Source: Auriscalpium vulgare
Lineage: Eukaryota; Basidiomycota; Agaricomycetes; Russulales; Auriscalpiaceae
Direction of reading: 5' to 3'
NCBI GenBank assembly: GCA_019915015.1
Contig: JAHBBC010000001.1
Location: 1-64,000, forward strand
Length of the DNA: 64,000 bases
Below, piece by piece: positions 1 through 9,125 of this stretch (positions are counted from its first letter, which is position 1; each line of letters opens with the position of its first letter). Below the pieces are notes generated by a model. That model made no database searches. It had not been told where the DNA came from and was given only the letters and a program-made list of their open reading frames with translations. A program made the translations under genes and the position numbers.

Positions 1-1539
1 TATCGCCAGGGAGCCGGCGGCCCTCTAACAGACTTCATGCGCGCGCTGTATTCCAACATGTCCTATGTTTTGCGAGCCGATGGACAGATGTCGGACTCTT
101 TTGCGTCGGGACATGGTGTCCTCGCTGGTGACTCTGCGTCCCCCATGTTGTGGCTGCTGTTCATGGCGGACCTGGTCTTTGCCCCGGACCCCAATGATGT
201 GGTGCTCGACGGCGTGCCTGTGTCGCACCTGGAACATGCGGATGACATTGTGCTGTTCTCCCTCTCTCTGGAAGCCCTCCAACGGAAGCTCGACACCCTG
301 CAGGCGTGGTGCGCGGTGAACTTCATGCTCATCAATCGATCCAAGACCGTCGGCATGGTCTTTGGCCCGCTGCCCACTGTTCTTGCTCCCCTCCGGCTGT
401 ACGGCGATACCATTACCTGGAAAGCCGAATACACCTACGTCGGAGTGGCCTTTGGCTCCACATATGCCAATATATTCTCGCCGCATTTTGCGGTCAAGGC
501 GCGGAAGGCGCGTTCTGTTGCGTTAGTGAGCCTGGCCCTGAACGACCATGTCGGAGACCTGCCTCCCCGTGAGGGACTCCTGCTGTACATGGCCCGTGTT
601 GACCCGCATCTGACACATGGCTGCGACATCATCCCCGACACCGAGGAGCGTCTGCTCGCGCCGTTGCAGGCGGTCCAACACAAATTTCTGTGCCGTCTTC
701 TTGGGCTCTCTTCCCGCTCAATGTGCGCTTTCCTATTCACAGAGACCGGCCTTCACCCTCTGCTGTATCGCCGCGCAGAGCTTCTGCTGCGATATCTTAT
801 TTATGTGCTTCAGCAACCCCCGGGACGCTTGGTCCACCACGCGGTTCACGACTCCCTCGCGCTCGCTGCGGCGGGGCTGCCGGGTTGGATCTGTGACATA
901 GTCCATGTCCTCCGGCACCGTCTGCCTGTGCCCATGCCCATCCATTTCGTGTCCCTGGCCAGCACCGACGCTGTCGAGCTGCTTGTCACATCTCTCGCCG
1001 ACTCCATGCTTACCCACCTCCGCTCCGCTCTCGATGCGTCTCCCCTCGCAGAGTTACTGCTTGGCGGTTGCCTCGGCTATAGGGCGCCCGGCGTGGCCCC
1101 GCGCCCTGTGCTGCGCTTCCGCGAGTACCTATCGATTCCCATTCGCGACCACCGCATAGCGCTCACAAAGCTGCTCCTCTCCGATCACTGCCTTGCTGAA
1201 GTGCGGCTGAGATGGATCGAGCGCTATCGTCGTGTCGCTGTGCCCCGTGCATGGCGCCTCTGTCGGTTCTGTGAATGGACTGTGGAGTCCCCCGCCCACG
1301 CTCTACTGGAGTGTGCGGCGCATCCCCCGCTGCTCGCTGCTCGTCAGGAGTTTCTTGCCCTGTTGACTGAGCGCGCGCCGTTCGTGCGAGCACGCACCCT
1401 GGATGCCTCCGCGTGGTTGGCGTATCTCGTGACATTGAAGGATGTGTTACCCTTGATGGGCAGCTTTGCGTGCGACGTGTTGGAAATGTACCGCGAGCAG
1501 CCTATGTATAACTATGTAGGTCCTCATGTGGTGGCCTAA
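1..1539 (+). CDS. Non-LTR retrotransposon (LINE) reverse transcriptase, 3' part
   Basis: The frame is open from the first base, so the 5' end lies outside the window; about 512 residues remain before the stop. The protein runs through the second half of a reverse transcriptase: a GHGVLAGDSASPMLWLLFMA block, then the catalytic HADDIVLF box (the usual first residue Y or F is H), then the conserved CAVNFMLINRSKT helix-and-strand segment. Near the C-terminus CRFCEWTVESPAHALLEC gives a C-x2-C...H...C zinc knuckle, typical of the post-RT region of fungal LINEs. No RNase H or endonuclease domain is seen in what remains. The frame has no internal stop, so the element may be young. Family assignment is by motif reading; the clade is not determined. 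Confidence 0.85.
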   Translation, partial: YRQGAGGPLTDFMRALYSNMSYVLRADGQMSDSFASGHGVLAGDSASPMLWLLFMADLVFAPDPNDVVLDGVPVSHLEHADDIVLFSLSLEALQRKLDTLQAWCAVNFMLINRSKTVGMVFGPLPTVLAPLRLYGDTITWKAEYTYVGVAFGSTYANIFSPHFAVKARKARSVALVSLALNDHVGDLPPREGLLLYMARVDPHLTHGCDIIPDTEERLLAPLQAVQHKFLCRLLGLSSRSMCAFLFTETGLHPLLYRRAELLLRYLIYVLQQPPGRLVHHAVHDSLALAAAGLPGWICDIVHVLRHRLPVPMPIHFVSLASTDAVELLVTSLADSMLTHLRSALDASPLAELLLGGCLGYRAPGVAPRPVLRFREYLSIPIRDHRIALTKLLLSDHCLAEVRLRWIERYRRVAVPRAWRLCRFCEWTVESPAHALLECAAHPPLLAARQEFLALLTERAPFVRARTLDASAWLAYLVTLKDVLPLMGSFACDVLEMYREQPMYNYVGPHVVA

Positions 1540-1802
1540 GACTACGGTTTGTTGTTGCACTGCTTTGTCCCTTTTAAGGCCTGTCTTTGTCGTGATATTT
1601 CTCCGTTCTGTGGGTTTTTGCTTTTTCACAGGTTGTCCCGACCTATGCGCGGCATTTACGAAGCAGTCTTGGGGTTGTGTCATCCGTGGCGTAGATTTTG
1701 TATGTCGTTGTATGTACAGCGCCATCTGCGTAGCGCGGGCCCCCGCTATGTTCCTCATCGGGACCCCTGCGGGTTTAATCCTATCCTATCCTATCCTATC
1801 CT
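1540..1802 (+). repeat. LINE 3' untranslated region with a pentanucleotide tail
   Basis: After the reverse transcriptase stop there are about 240 bases of non-coding sequence that end, at 1779-1802, in tandem copies of TATCC/CCTAT. Many LINEs end in a short simple repeat left by target-primed reverse transcription, so this is read as the 3' tail and 1802 as the probable 3' end. It abuts the minisatellite that follows. Confidence 0.6.
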
Positions 1803-2675
1803 GCAGAGCATGCTGCGCAGGCTGGCGCGCGGTGTGGGCGTCCTGGACGCCCACTGCACGCGCAATTGCTGTCAGCGGGCCCTGCGCTGTGTGTGTCAAG
1901 GAAAGATGCTGCCGAGCATGCTGCGCAGGCTGGCGCGCGGTGTGGGCGTCCTGGACGCCCACTGCACGCGCAATTGCTGTCAGCGGGCCCTGCGCTGTGT
2001 GTGTCCGTCCGGGACGGACACTGCCGAGCACAGGCAACACGCTGCGGAGGGTGGCGCACGGCGTGCGCGTCCTGGACGCCCACTGCACGCGCAATTGCTG
2101 TCTGCGGGCCCTGCGCTGTGTGTCTGTCAAGGAAAGATGCTGCAGAGCATGCTGCGCAGGCTGGCGCGCGGTGTGGGCGTCCAGGACGCCCACTGCACGC
2201 GCAATTGCTGTCTGCGGGCCCTGCGCTGTGTGTCTCTGTCAAGGAAAGATGCTGCAGAGCATGCTGCGCAGGCTGGCGCGCGGTGTGGGCGTCCTGGACG
2301 CCCACTGCACGCGCAATTGCTGTCAGCGGGCCCTGCGCTGTGTGTGTCCGTCCGGGACGGACACTGCCGAGCACAGGCAACACGCTGCGGAGGGTGGCGC
2401 ACGGCGTGCGCGTCCTGGATGCCCACTGCACGCGCAATTGCTGTCAGCGGGCCCTGCGCTGTGTGTCTCTGTCAAGGAAAGATGCTGCAGAGCATGCTGC
2501 GCAGGCTGGCGCGCGGTGTGGGCGTCCTGGACGCCCACTGCTGTCTGTGGGCCCTGCGCTGTGTGTGCTTGTCCAGGACAGATGCTGCAGAGCATGCTGC
2601 GCAGGCTGGCGTGCGGTGTGGGCGTCCTGGAAGCCCACTGCACGCGCAATTGCTGTCTGCGAGCTGTGTGCTGCG
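1803..2675 (+). repeat. GC-rich minisatellite, about eight ~110-bp units in an A-A-B order
   Basis: A unit of about 109 bp beginning near GAGCATGCTGCGCAGGCTGG repeats from 1803 to 2675. Two units (from about 2020 and 2365) are a variant type B, in which GCACAGGCAACACGCTGCGG replaces the usual start and a near-palindrome GTCCGTCCGGGACGGAC precedes it. The order reads A A B A A B A A, a higher-order repeat. Every unit carries the imperfect palindrome GGCGTCC-TGGACGCC. Long open frames on both strands here (up to 424 codons) come from the repeat and are not genes. Confidence 0.9.
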
Positions 2676-3212
2676 TGGTGAGTGGAGAGGTTTCACCAAC
2701 CCTACTGAACCCTACCATGCCCCATAACCCTACATCCTCGATCCTTCCTTTCCTGGCCCCTCTATTTGCGATCCCGAACCACTCGTCGTCGATGCATTAG
2801 TGGATCTGTTCCGCGGCCTGGAAGATCCCCGCGGCGAGTTTGATAGTCCAGTCGCACACAATGCTGCGGCGTTTGGACGGTCAAGCCTGCCGGGCGGCCT
2901 GAACCTGGGCGGCGAGCTGAGGGACCACCGCATAGAGGTGATGGAGACGAAGACGAGGGTGGACGAAGATGGGTGCGCGTGGAGCTGCTACAGTCATCGA
3001 TGGGTAAAGCTTAGGAGCGGGACAGACATTCATCGGCGACTTTGATTCAGATAACTAAACGGTCACATGAACGGGTTCTTGAGCTTCCCTTTTTGCTTAC
3101 TCAGTTTGGCGTATTATTCCTGATTTAATATCCTTATGATTTCCCTCTGCTATATGTTTATTTCACTATAAGCTACTTGTGATTCTCTGGTATTCCTTTC
3201 TTTTCCTTTAAG
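2676..3212. other. Unassigned spacer with one short open frame
   Basis: Three AACCCTA-like words lie at 2697-2732 but do not form an array. An 81-codon plus-strand frame (2800-3045) contains DLFRGLEDPRGEFD and is open upstream; it could be a remnant of a retrotransposon gag, but no zinc knuckle or known motif is visible. From about 3050 the base composition turns AT-rich. Confidence 0.4.
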
Positions 3213-3338
3213 TTCTATTCTATTCTATTCTATTCCATTCTGTTCCATTCCATTCCACTCAATTCCATTCCATTCCATTCCAGTTTTGACTCTTCATTCC
3301 AGTTTTGACTCTTCATTCCAGTTTTGACTCTTCATTCC
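3213..3338 (+). repeat. TATTC/CATTC microsatellite followed by three perfect 19-bp repeats
   Basis: Positions 3213-3281 are degenerate pentamers of the TATTC and CATTC type. Three exact copies of AGTTTTGACTCTTCATTCC follow at 3282-3300, 3301-3319 and 3320-3338. A TATA-like GTATAAATA lies downstream near 3415. The stretch resembles the repeat-rich part of an LTR or promoter, but no matching second LTR was found. Confidence 0.85.
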
Positions 3339-4238
3339 ATTCTGACCCTTCATTCTTATGTCTCTCTTGAATATTGATATCCTACTTAGGCAGAAAACTC
3401 CCACAGGAGAAAAGGTATAAATACCTGACCTCTGGGCTAATGCAACAAGACTCTTTTCCCCCATCAGAACTGGAATTCTCTGTCCCTCAAGAAGTTCTCA
3501 CCTGAAGTAAGTGTTATTTGAAGTCTCGCTGCTCTCCTGGACGTCAACTATCTGCTTTACGTGTACTCTCGTGCTTATCTCTCTCGTCGTTGTATCTGTT
3601 ATAACTCTCGTAGTCGCCGTTAGTCTCAGCATACCCTTGTCTAGTCGATCTCTGCTTGTGCGCGCGCATAGTGTTTCTCGTCATATTATTCGTTGTCACT
3701 CGTCTCGCAGTGCCTAGATATCGTGCGGTCCTCACGGCAGGATTAGTACGCACCCTGATCTAGCGCTGGGCCTGTGTCTGGACATATATTCTCGTCGTCA
3801 TCGCCGCTTGCGTCAAGTTCACGTTCGTCTCGCCCTTCGTATCTGTGATTCACCCGTCTCCGTCGTCGTTTCGCATACATACGTTCACCATCGCATATCA
3901 CCATCGGGTATCCTCCCTCTCCGTCTTGCTGTCGTTCGTTGGTTATACTCTGCCGATCATCGCCGTGTAGAGTACCGTCAATTGTACTCTGCATTTCTAT
4001 ACTTTCGACCGAATAATACCCGCTTCATATGCATCACACGGGCCACCCGACGGACCTCTCACATCCAACTTTATCTCTCTTTCCTTGAATCCCGGATTCC
4101 TCGGCCCGATCCTTCCCAGGTACATTTTGGCGACGTAAGTGCGGACCACAGGAAGAACCCATCGCACAACGAACGACTAGGTAACTCTGGGAATATAGAA
4201 AACCCGAGAGCCTAGGGCGAGAACTCTCATCGCCACTT
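3339..4238. other. AT-richer non-coding stretch upstream of the gypsy integrase
   Basis: Several short frames exist on both strands (for example 3808-4215, plus), with no recognisable domain. If the downstream retroelement were complete, its gag, protease, reverse transcriptase and RNase H would be expected here, but none of their motifs is present. Either those regions were deleted, or this is unrelated sequence joined to a 5'-truncated element. Confidence 0.4.
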
Positions 4239-6002
4239 GTGTTGCATTCTGCACCACGGTACTTTGAACGTCCTCCCGCCGCGACAGCGGAACGGGTACT
4301 ACTGGACCCTCAATTTTTCCGCATCCGCGCTACTCGTCCTGGCGCTGTCACCTCCCTTGGCAATCACGACCTCCGACGTCGCATCCGAGAAGCAAAGACC
4401 AAGGACATAGAAGTTGTCAAGGCTCTCGACGTCATACTCGGCAATGGGCCTCGATCACTAACAAAGAACCTAGAAGAATGGAACACCGAAGACGGACTGG
4501 TCCTGTTCCGGGGGAAAGTCTACGTCCCTGCGAACGATCAACTGCGACGTGACATCGTTCGGATGCATCACGACAACCCTTCAGCAGGACATCCAGGGCG
4601 CCACAAGACACATGAACTAGTTGGACGTGAATATTGGTGGCCCGGTATGTCAGTCTTCATACGGGACTATGTCGACGGTTGCGCTACTTGTCAAGCAACC
4701 AAGGTGCAGAATCATCGAACGCACGTCGAGACTATCCCAAACGCCATCCCCAGCCGACCATTCCAAGACATCACTTCGGACTTCGTAGTTGAACTCCCGC
4801 CCTGCAACGGATTCGACTCAATCTGCGTTATAGTGGACAGGTTCACTAAACACGTCACATTCACACCCTGCAACAAGACCATCACTAGCGACAGCACAGT
4901 TGACCTTCTCATTGACAAGATCTATCGGCACTACGGCCTCTGGGAACGGCTTATCTCTGACCGCGGACCCCAGTACGCTGGGAAGGTCATGCGCGGTGTA
5001 TTCGACAAACTAGGCATCAAGTCTGCACTCAGCACGGCCTATCACCCACAGACGGATGGTGAGTCCGAACGTGTAAACCAAGAGATGGAACAATTCCTAC
5101 GAGTATTCTGCAATTATCGACAAGACGATTGGGTGAAGTGGTTAACATTCGCTGAGTTCTCGCATAACCACCGCATCCATAGCGCGACAAACCGTTCACC
5201 CTTCAAAATGCTCCTCGGTTACACTCCCCACGCCATGCCCCCTATCCACACTACGTCAACAATCCCTACCGTTGAAGAACACCTGCAGCACATGGAACAA
5301 GTGCGCACGGAGGTTGAAGCTAGCCTTCACTCTGCGGCCGAAGTAATGAAGCGCAACAACGCCGATCACATCAAGAGCAGCGTGCACTTCAAGATTGGAG
5401 ACCGCGTATGGTTGGATGGAAAGCACATTAGGACAACTCAACCAAAAGCTAAGTTGTCTCCTCGACGAGTAGGGCCCTTCGAAATCACCGAGATCATTGG
5501 ACCAGTGAACTATCGACTCAAGCTTCCACCCACCTGGCGAATTCACCCCGTGTTTCACGCATCCCTTCTAACGCCCTATGTGGAAACCTCCGCTCATGGA
5601 CCAAACTTCCTCGCACCTCTGCCTGAGATTGTCAATGCGGAAGAAGAATATGAGGTTGAAGCAGTCCTAGACGCAAGACTCACGCCCAACAAGCGGGGCA
5701 TTCAGTACCTCGTCAAGTGGGTCGGTTATTCTGACTCGGAGAATCAGTGGCTTCCCCGGACGGCTATGACCAACGCCACCGGGGCTATCACAAAGTTCTA
5801 CAAGGACCATCCGCGGGCTGTTCGCCCTCCTGCGCTACGTGGACTCATCTATTTTGATGCACTACAAGCTGATCATGCGCTCCAGGAGAAAGCGCGTCTT
5901 AGAGAGGGGGTGATGTCACGAATCGCTCCATTTCTTTTGACTCTCTTGACTGCCATTTGCATCCACCATCAATCACAGACCACGATCCAGACTCCTCATT
6001 AA
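4239..6002 (+). CDS. Ty3/gypsy chromovirus polyprotein, integrase and chromodomain part
   Basis: This is the 3' half of a gypsy-type pol. In order it shows: the linker before integrase (LDPQFFRIRAT...DGLVLFRGKVYVP); an integrase H2C2 zinc site with HHDNPSAGHPG and, further on, GCATCQ; the rve core, with acidic residues in DITSDFVVELPP and SDRGPQY and the E in the GESERVNQEMEQFLR segment; and a C-terminal chromodomain with YLVKWVGYSDSENQWLP. The frame begins without a clear ATG, and no reverse transcriptase or RNase H precedes it, so the element is 5'-truncated or internally deleted and cannot be autonomous. The frame itself has no stop or frameshift. It runs on into the 3' LTR, as is usual for these elements. 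Confidence 0.9.
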   Translation: MLHSAPRYFERPPAATAERVLLDPQFFRIRATRPGAVTSLGNHDLRRRIREAKTKDIEVVKALDVILGNGPRSLTKNLEEWNTEDGLVLFRGKVYVPANDQLRRDIVRMHHDNPSAGHPGRHKTHELVGREYWWPGMSVFIRDYVDGCATCQATKVQNHRTHVETIPNAIPSRPFQDITSDFVVELPPCNGFDSICVIVDRFTKHVTFTPCNKTITSDSTVDLLIDKIYRHYGLWERLISDRGPQYAGKVMRGVFDKLGIKSALSTAYHPQTDGESERVNQEMEQFLRVFCNYRQDDWVKWLTFAEFSHNHRIHSATNRSPFKMLLGYTPHAMPPIHTTSTIPTVEEHLQHMEQVRTEVEASLHSAAEVMKRNNADHIKSSVHFKIGDRVWLDGKHIRTTQPKAKLSPRRVGPFEITEIIGPVNYRLKLPPTWRIHPVFHASLLTPYVETSAHGPNFLAPLPEIVNAEEEYEVEAVLDARLTPNKRGIQYLVKWVGYSDSENQWLPRTAMTNATGAITKFYKDHPRAVRPPALRGLIYFDALQADHALQEKARLREGVMSRIAPFLLTLLTAICIHHQSQTTIQTPH

Positions 6003-6250
6003 TCCGGACCTCTCTAGACTCTTCTATGAAGTTCTATGACGAGGCTGTGTACGCTATTGTTCGCCCTTCTTATTGTTCTCCATTGTCATGGTTCCTTCCT
6101 TATTGTTCCGCACCCTATTGTTCTTCCGTTTACCCTTGTTTGGCTTCACTCAGTATATAAGGACTCGTCTCTCTCCCTATTCCTCAGACTGTTCACTTCG
6201 TCTACACCGTACGCAATACATTGCCTGCGCTGTTGGTCACAGCACTCTCA
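5914..6250 (+). mobile_element. 3' LTR of the gypsy element
   Basis: A purine-rich tract (AGAGAGGGGG, 5901-5910) is followed at 5914 by TGTCACGA, the usual start of fungal gypsy LTRs after a polypurine tract. The segment is richer in A+T than its surroundings and has a TATA box (TATATAA, 6154-6160) at the place expected for the U3/R promoter. The 3' boundary is set only by where Plavaka transposase coding sequence begins, about 6250-6260. No 5' LTR partner was found upstream. Confidence 0.65.
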
Positions 6251-8445
6251 CTCGTCTCGTCCCTCTGGTCCGGTCGGTGACTTGGGCGGCTCTTTTGTGT
6301 GTTCCTTGACGCGAGTCTTGACAGTAGGCTTCGAGATGCCGGTCTTCAAGCGTCGCTTCTTGAACTGCGTGATGTTCGGGGAGTTCTGAACCAGCGCCAG
6401 ATTTTCCTGGTACCTCTCGGGATCCGGAGGAAGATCAGCGAGTTCTTGAAGATTAATGTCGTCGTGATCAGAACCGTGCACCGTGAAGTTGTTCGGCTTC
6501 AGCGCAGCAGGATAGTAGGTCGGAAGGTTTTTTTTGTGACGTGCCTTCATAGGACAATACATGCGACAGCCTTGCCCGCCGTTGTGACCAACACAGCCAT
6601 CGATGTGGACCATGCCAGGGCGGTCGGCGGTCCAAAAGATGACAAACGGTTTTGACTTAAAAATGCGATTGGTGCTCGCATCCCACACCTTGAGACCCTC
6701 CCGCTGAAGCGCAGAGACGTGGTGGATGCCGAAGAATGTGTACGAATCCATATTCTTCGGCGGATGCGGCCCAGGAATGATGCCGCCCGGGAGGATATGG
6801 ACCTTCTTATAACGCCGGTCAGGGGAGAGGTCGCAGACAATCCAAATGTAGATCCAGCAGTCGGACTGCTTGCTACGATACAGCTGGGCACCGTCGATGG
6901 ACATCATTACAACAATGTCATTGTCCTTGATGTCCCCGCGAGCAACGGCTTCAATGTAATCCGAGCCTTGAAAGATAACATCATAGACATCTGGTTGGAT
7001 CCCAAGGTCGAGATCTTCCATGACTTTGGCAGTGAACTCTGTGCGGTAGCGCATCTTCTCAGCGCTCTCGGGGCTCCGGAAGAGGGCCTGGAGCTGCGGG
7101 CCAAGCGGTATGGTGTGGAACTGCTGACGTGGAATTTTCCGCTGTCCGCCGCTGGCTGCACGCTTGACTGGGTCGTATCGTGGCTCCGCGCACTCCGGGC
7201 AGACCTCCAGCTTGGCAAATGGTCCTGTGTATGCAAGACAGCTGTTGACGCACATGTCGTGCACGATCGAGGCGATCCCGCTGATATCAGCGACTCGTCG
7301 CTTGATCTGACTGAACGAGAGCAGCTCGTCCTCGGGATGTGCGCGGCGGATGGCGGCACAGATGTCGTTGTATGTCTGCTCCGATGCGTTTGTGATGGCG
7401 AGGTAGATGTCGAGGGAAAGACGTAGACCAGACTCAGTGAGGTCGACCGCCGTCATGAGCGGATGCCGAAGTCGCTCGACGATCTCGGGGTCGAGGTTTC
7501 CATTGTCGAGCGTCGCATTCTTGATGGCCTGGATAAATTTGAGTGCAGTCTTGATATCCTCAATGCAAGACGTCGCTGCGTCCTCGATATCGGCTTGAGG
7601 ATCCGGCTCTTCAGGCTCCTCGTCGCTATCCTCTTCGCCCTCAGAAGGTGGCCCTGGCTCAGCTTGGTCCTCAGGATCCTCTGCACCAGCGGGATTGGCG
7701 GCACGATTGTCCTGCGGAAAATACAGTCCCTCGCCGTCATCGTCCGGGTCAAGTAGACTGCCAGGCTCGGGGAATTCGGCTGGTTGACGAGGCTAATGTA
7801 CACATATGAGCAGCTGCAGAGATAATGTAGTTTTGAGTATACGTACAGACTGCGGTGGAGTCGCCTCTTCGACTTCTTCACGATCCCCAATTACAGCGAT
7901 GAGATCGCCTTCAAGAGGCTCCTCATCATCGTTCTCTAGCATTGTATACTGTCAGCTATGACAATGCTATATGTAGACGTACAGACTCACCATTCGGAAT
8001 CGATGTCGCGCGCACGGGCTAGTCCGAGTGCATGAGTACAGCATTTGTGACTGATTGAGACACTGAAAACTTACATCTACAGGCTCATCGACCTCCATTG
8101 GGGCTTGTGTAGGGCGTACAGTGTTTTCTTCGACATCGTCTTCTTGAAAATTGCTGTCGTCCACTTCGTGTCCGAATTGTTCAATATCCTGCAAGACAAC
8201 AAATGAGATCAATATAGTGATAAAAGGTGTGCACATACATCAATGCCTTGGGATGACTTCCGTCTTCGTTTGTTGCTTTGCGCCGCTGTGGATGAACCAC
8301 TTGCTTCACCCGGGATGTTGAGCGGAGTGGAGCCGGACGCGTATTTGGCGTCTCGATGACTATAAAACGTCGATTTGCTGACTATGCAAAGGACTCCTCC
8401 GCAATGGAGCTGGCAGTTGCAGCGGAACTCTTTTTTTGGCGGCAT
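6248..8445 (-). CDS. Plavaka-type (tnp2, CACTA-like) transposase, C-terminally truncated
   Basis: Five exons join cleanly: 8445-8239, 8188-8075, 8018-7991, 7935-7847 and 7792-6248, giving 660 residues. The N-terminus has the Plavaka-style cysteine/histidine cluster FRCNCQLHCGGVLC...FYSHRDAK. A long acidic linker follows, then the start of the tnp2 catalytic region: MSIDGAQLY with a first candidate catalytic Asp, WIYIWIVCDLSPDRRYKK, FVIFWTADRPGMVHIDG, and a GHNGGQGCRMYCPMKARH cluster. Plavaka transposases are usually close to 1000 residues. This one stops where it meets the gypsy LTR, so the distal catalytic part is missing. The third exon is only 28 bp. The gene was probably intact before the junction and is now inactive. 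Confidence 0.85.
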
Positions 8446-8699
8446 GGAGAAGATGTGACGGTGCCCGGGAAGGTGCACAGATGCGGGCAGTAGTACACCA
8501 ATATAATGCGTTTGCAGCGTGCGCAAGGCAAGACTAGATGCGCGCAGATGAAAGGCGCATGCACGGAGCAGAGGAGAGGAGCCAGTGCGTGGAGGAGAGG
8601 CGTATGCGTGGAGCACTGGAGGGACGTGTTGCAAGGCGCGACGCGACGCGCGCAGACGAGAGGTGCGTACACAGAGCAGGGGCGCGCGAATCGCAACGC

Positions 8700-8880
8700 G
8701 CGTGCAGCAAAGGAGCGCAGCGATGCGCGTGCAGCAAAGGAGCGCAGCGATGCGCGTGCAGCAAAGGAGCGCAGCGATGCGCGTGCAGCAAAGGAGCGCA
8801 GCAATGCGCGTGCAGCAAAGTGCTGCAGCAAAGGAGCGCAGCAATGCGCGTGCAGCAAAGTGCTGCAGCAAATTGCAGCG
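8700..8880. repeat. 27-bp tandem repeats at the 5' end of the Plavaka element
   Basis: A 27-bp unit containing GAGCGCAGCGATGCGCGTGC repeats about four times from 8700, followed by variants with an added TGCTGCAGCAAAG segment to about 8880. The array lies about 250 bp upstream of the transposase ATG, outside the coding region. CACTA-like elements carry subterminal repeats bound by their transposase, and that is the likely role here. Because 27 is a multiple of three, all frames stay open and produce spurious reading frames. Confidence 0.85.
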
Positions 8881-8992
8881 AAGTGAAGCAGATGCGCAAG
8901 GCGACGCGTGTCGCAGCCTGTCACGCGACTCAGGCCGATAGCTCCGATCGGCGATTGCGCATATGCACACAGATTTGGCAGCTCAAAACATA

Positions 8993-9107
8993 TTACGATT
9001 CCCTGAGTTTACGAAGTTGAATCGTTTACTAGGGGGTTTTTCGAGGTTGTGCCTGCATCTATTCGGTCATGGTCGCCGGGTGCCGGTTTGATCCCCGGTT
9101 TGATCTC
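8993..9107 (+). repeat. Left copy of a ~115-bp sequence inverted at 18450-18565
   Basis: From TTACGATTCCCTGAG the sequence matches, in reverse complement, 18565 down to about 18450. The match is nearly perfect over the first 50 bases (through ACTAGGGGGTTTTTCG) and strong to the CCGGTTTGAT doublet near 9090-9107. Similarity stops abruptly outside 8993 and 18565, as expected for element ends. The flanks (ACATA on the left, CGCAG on the right) show no target-site duplication. Confidence 0.85.
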
Positions 9108-9125
9108 CGGTTCCTTTCCGTCCGG

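Noticed and set aside
2697..2735. AACCCTA words resembling the fungal telomere repeat
   Set aside because: Only three isolated, irregularly spaced copies; not an array.
1526..2800. Long overlapping reading frames (up to 424 codons) on both strands
   Set aside because: They are produced by the tandem minisatellite; the peptides are repeats of the unit and no domain is present.
8209..8970. Long frames over the 27-bp repeats on both strands
   Set aside because: The repeat length is a multiple of three and lacks stops; only the Plavaka first exon (8445-8239) is supported.
9080..9110. GGTTTGATYCC resembles a tRNA gene box B, suggesting a SINE or tRNA
   Set aside because: No box A at the right distance and no cloverleaf; the word is a tandem doublet inside the inverted sequence.
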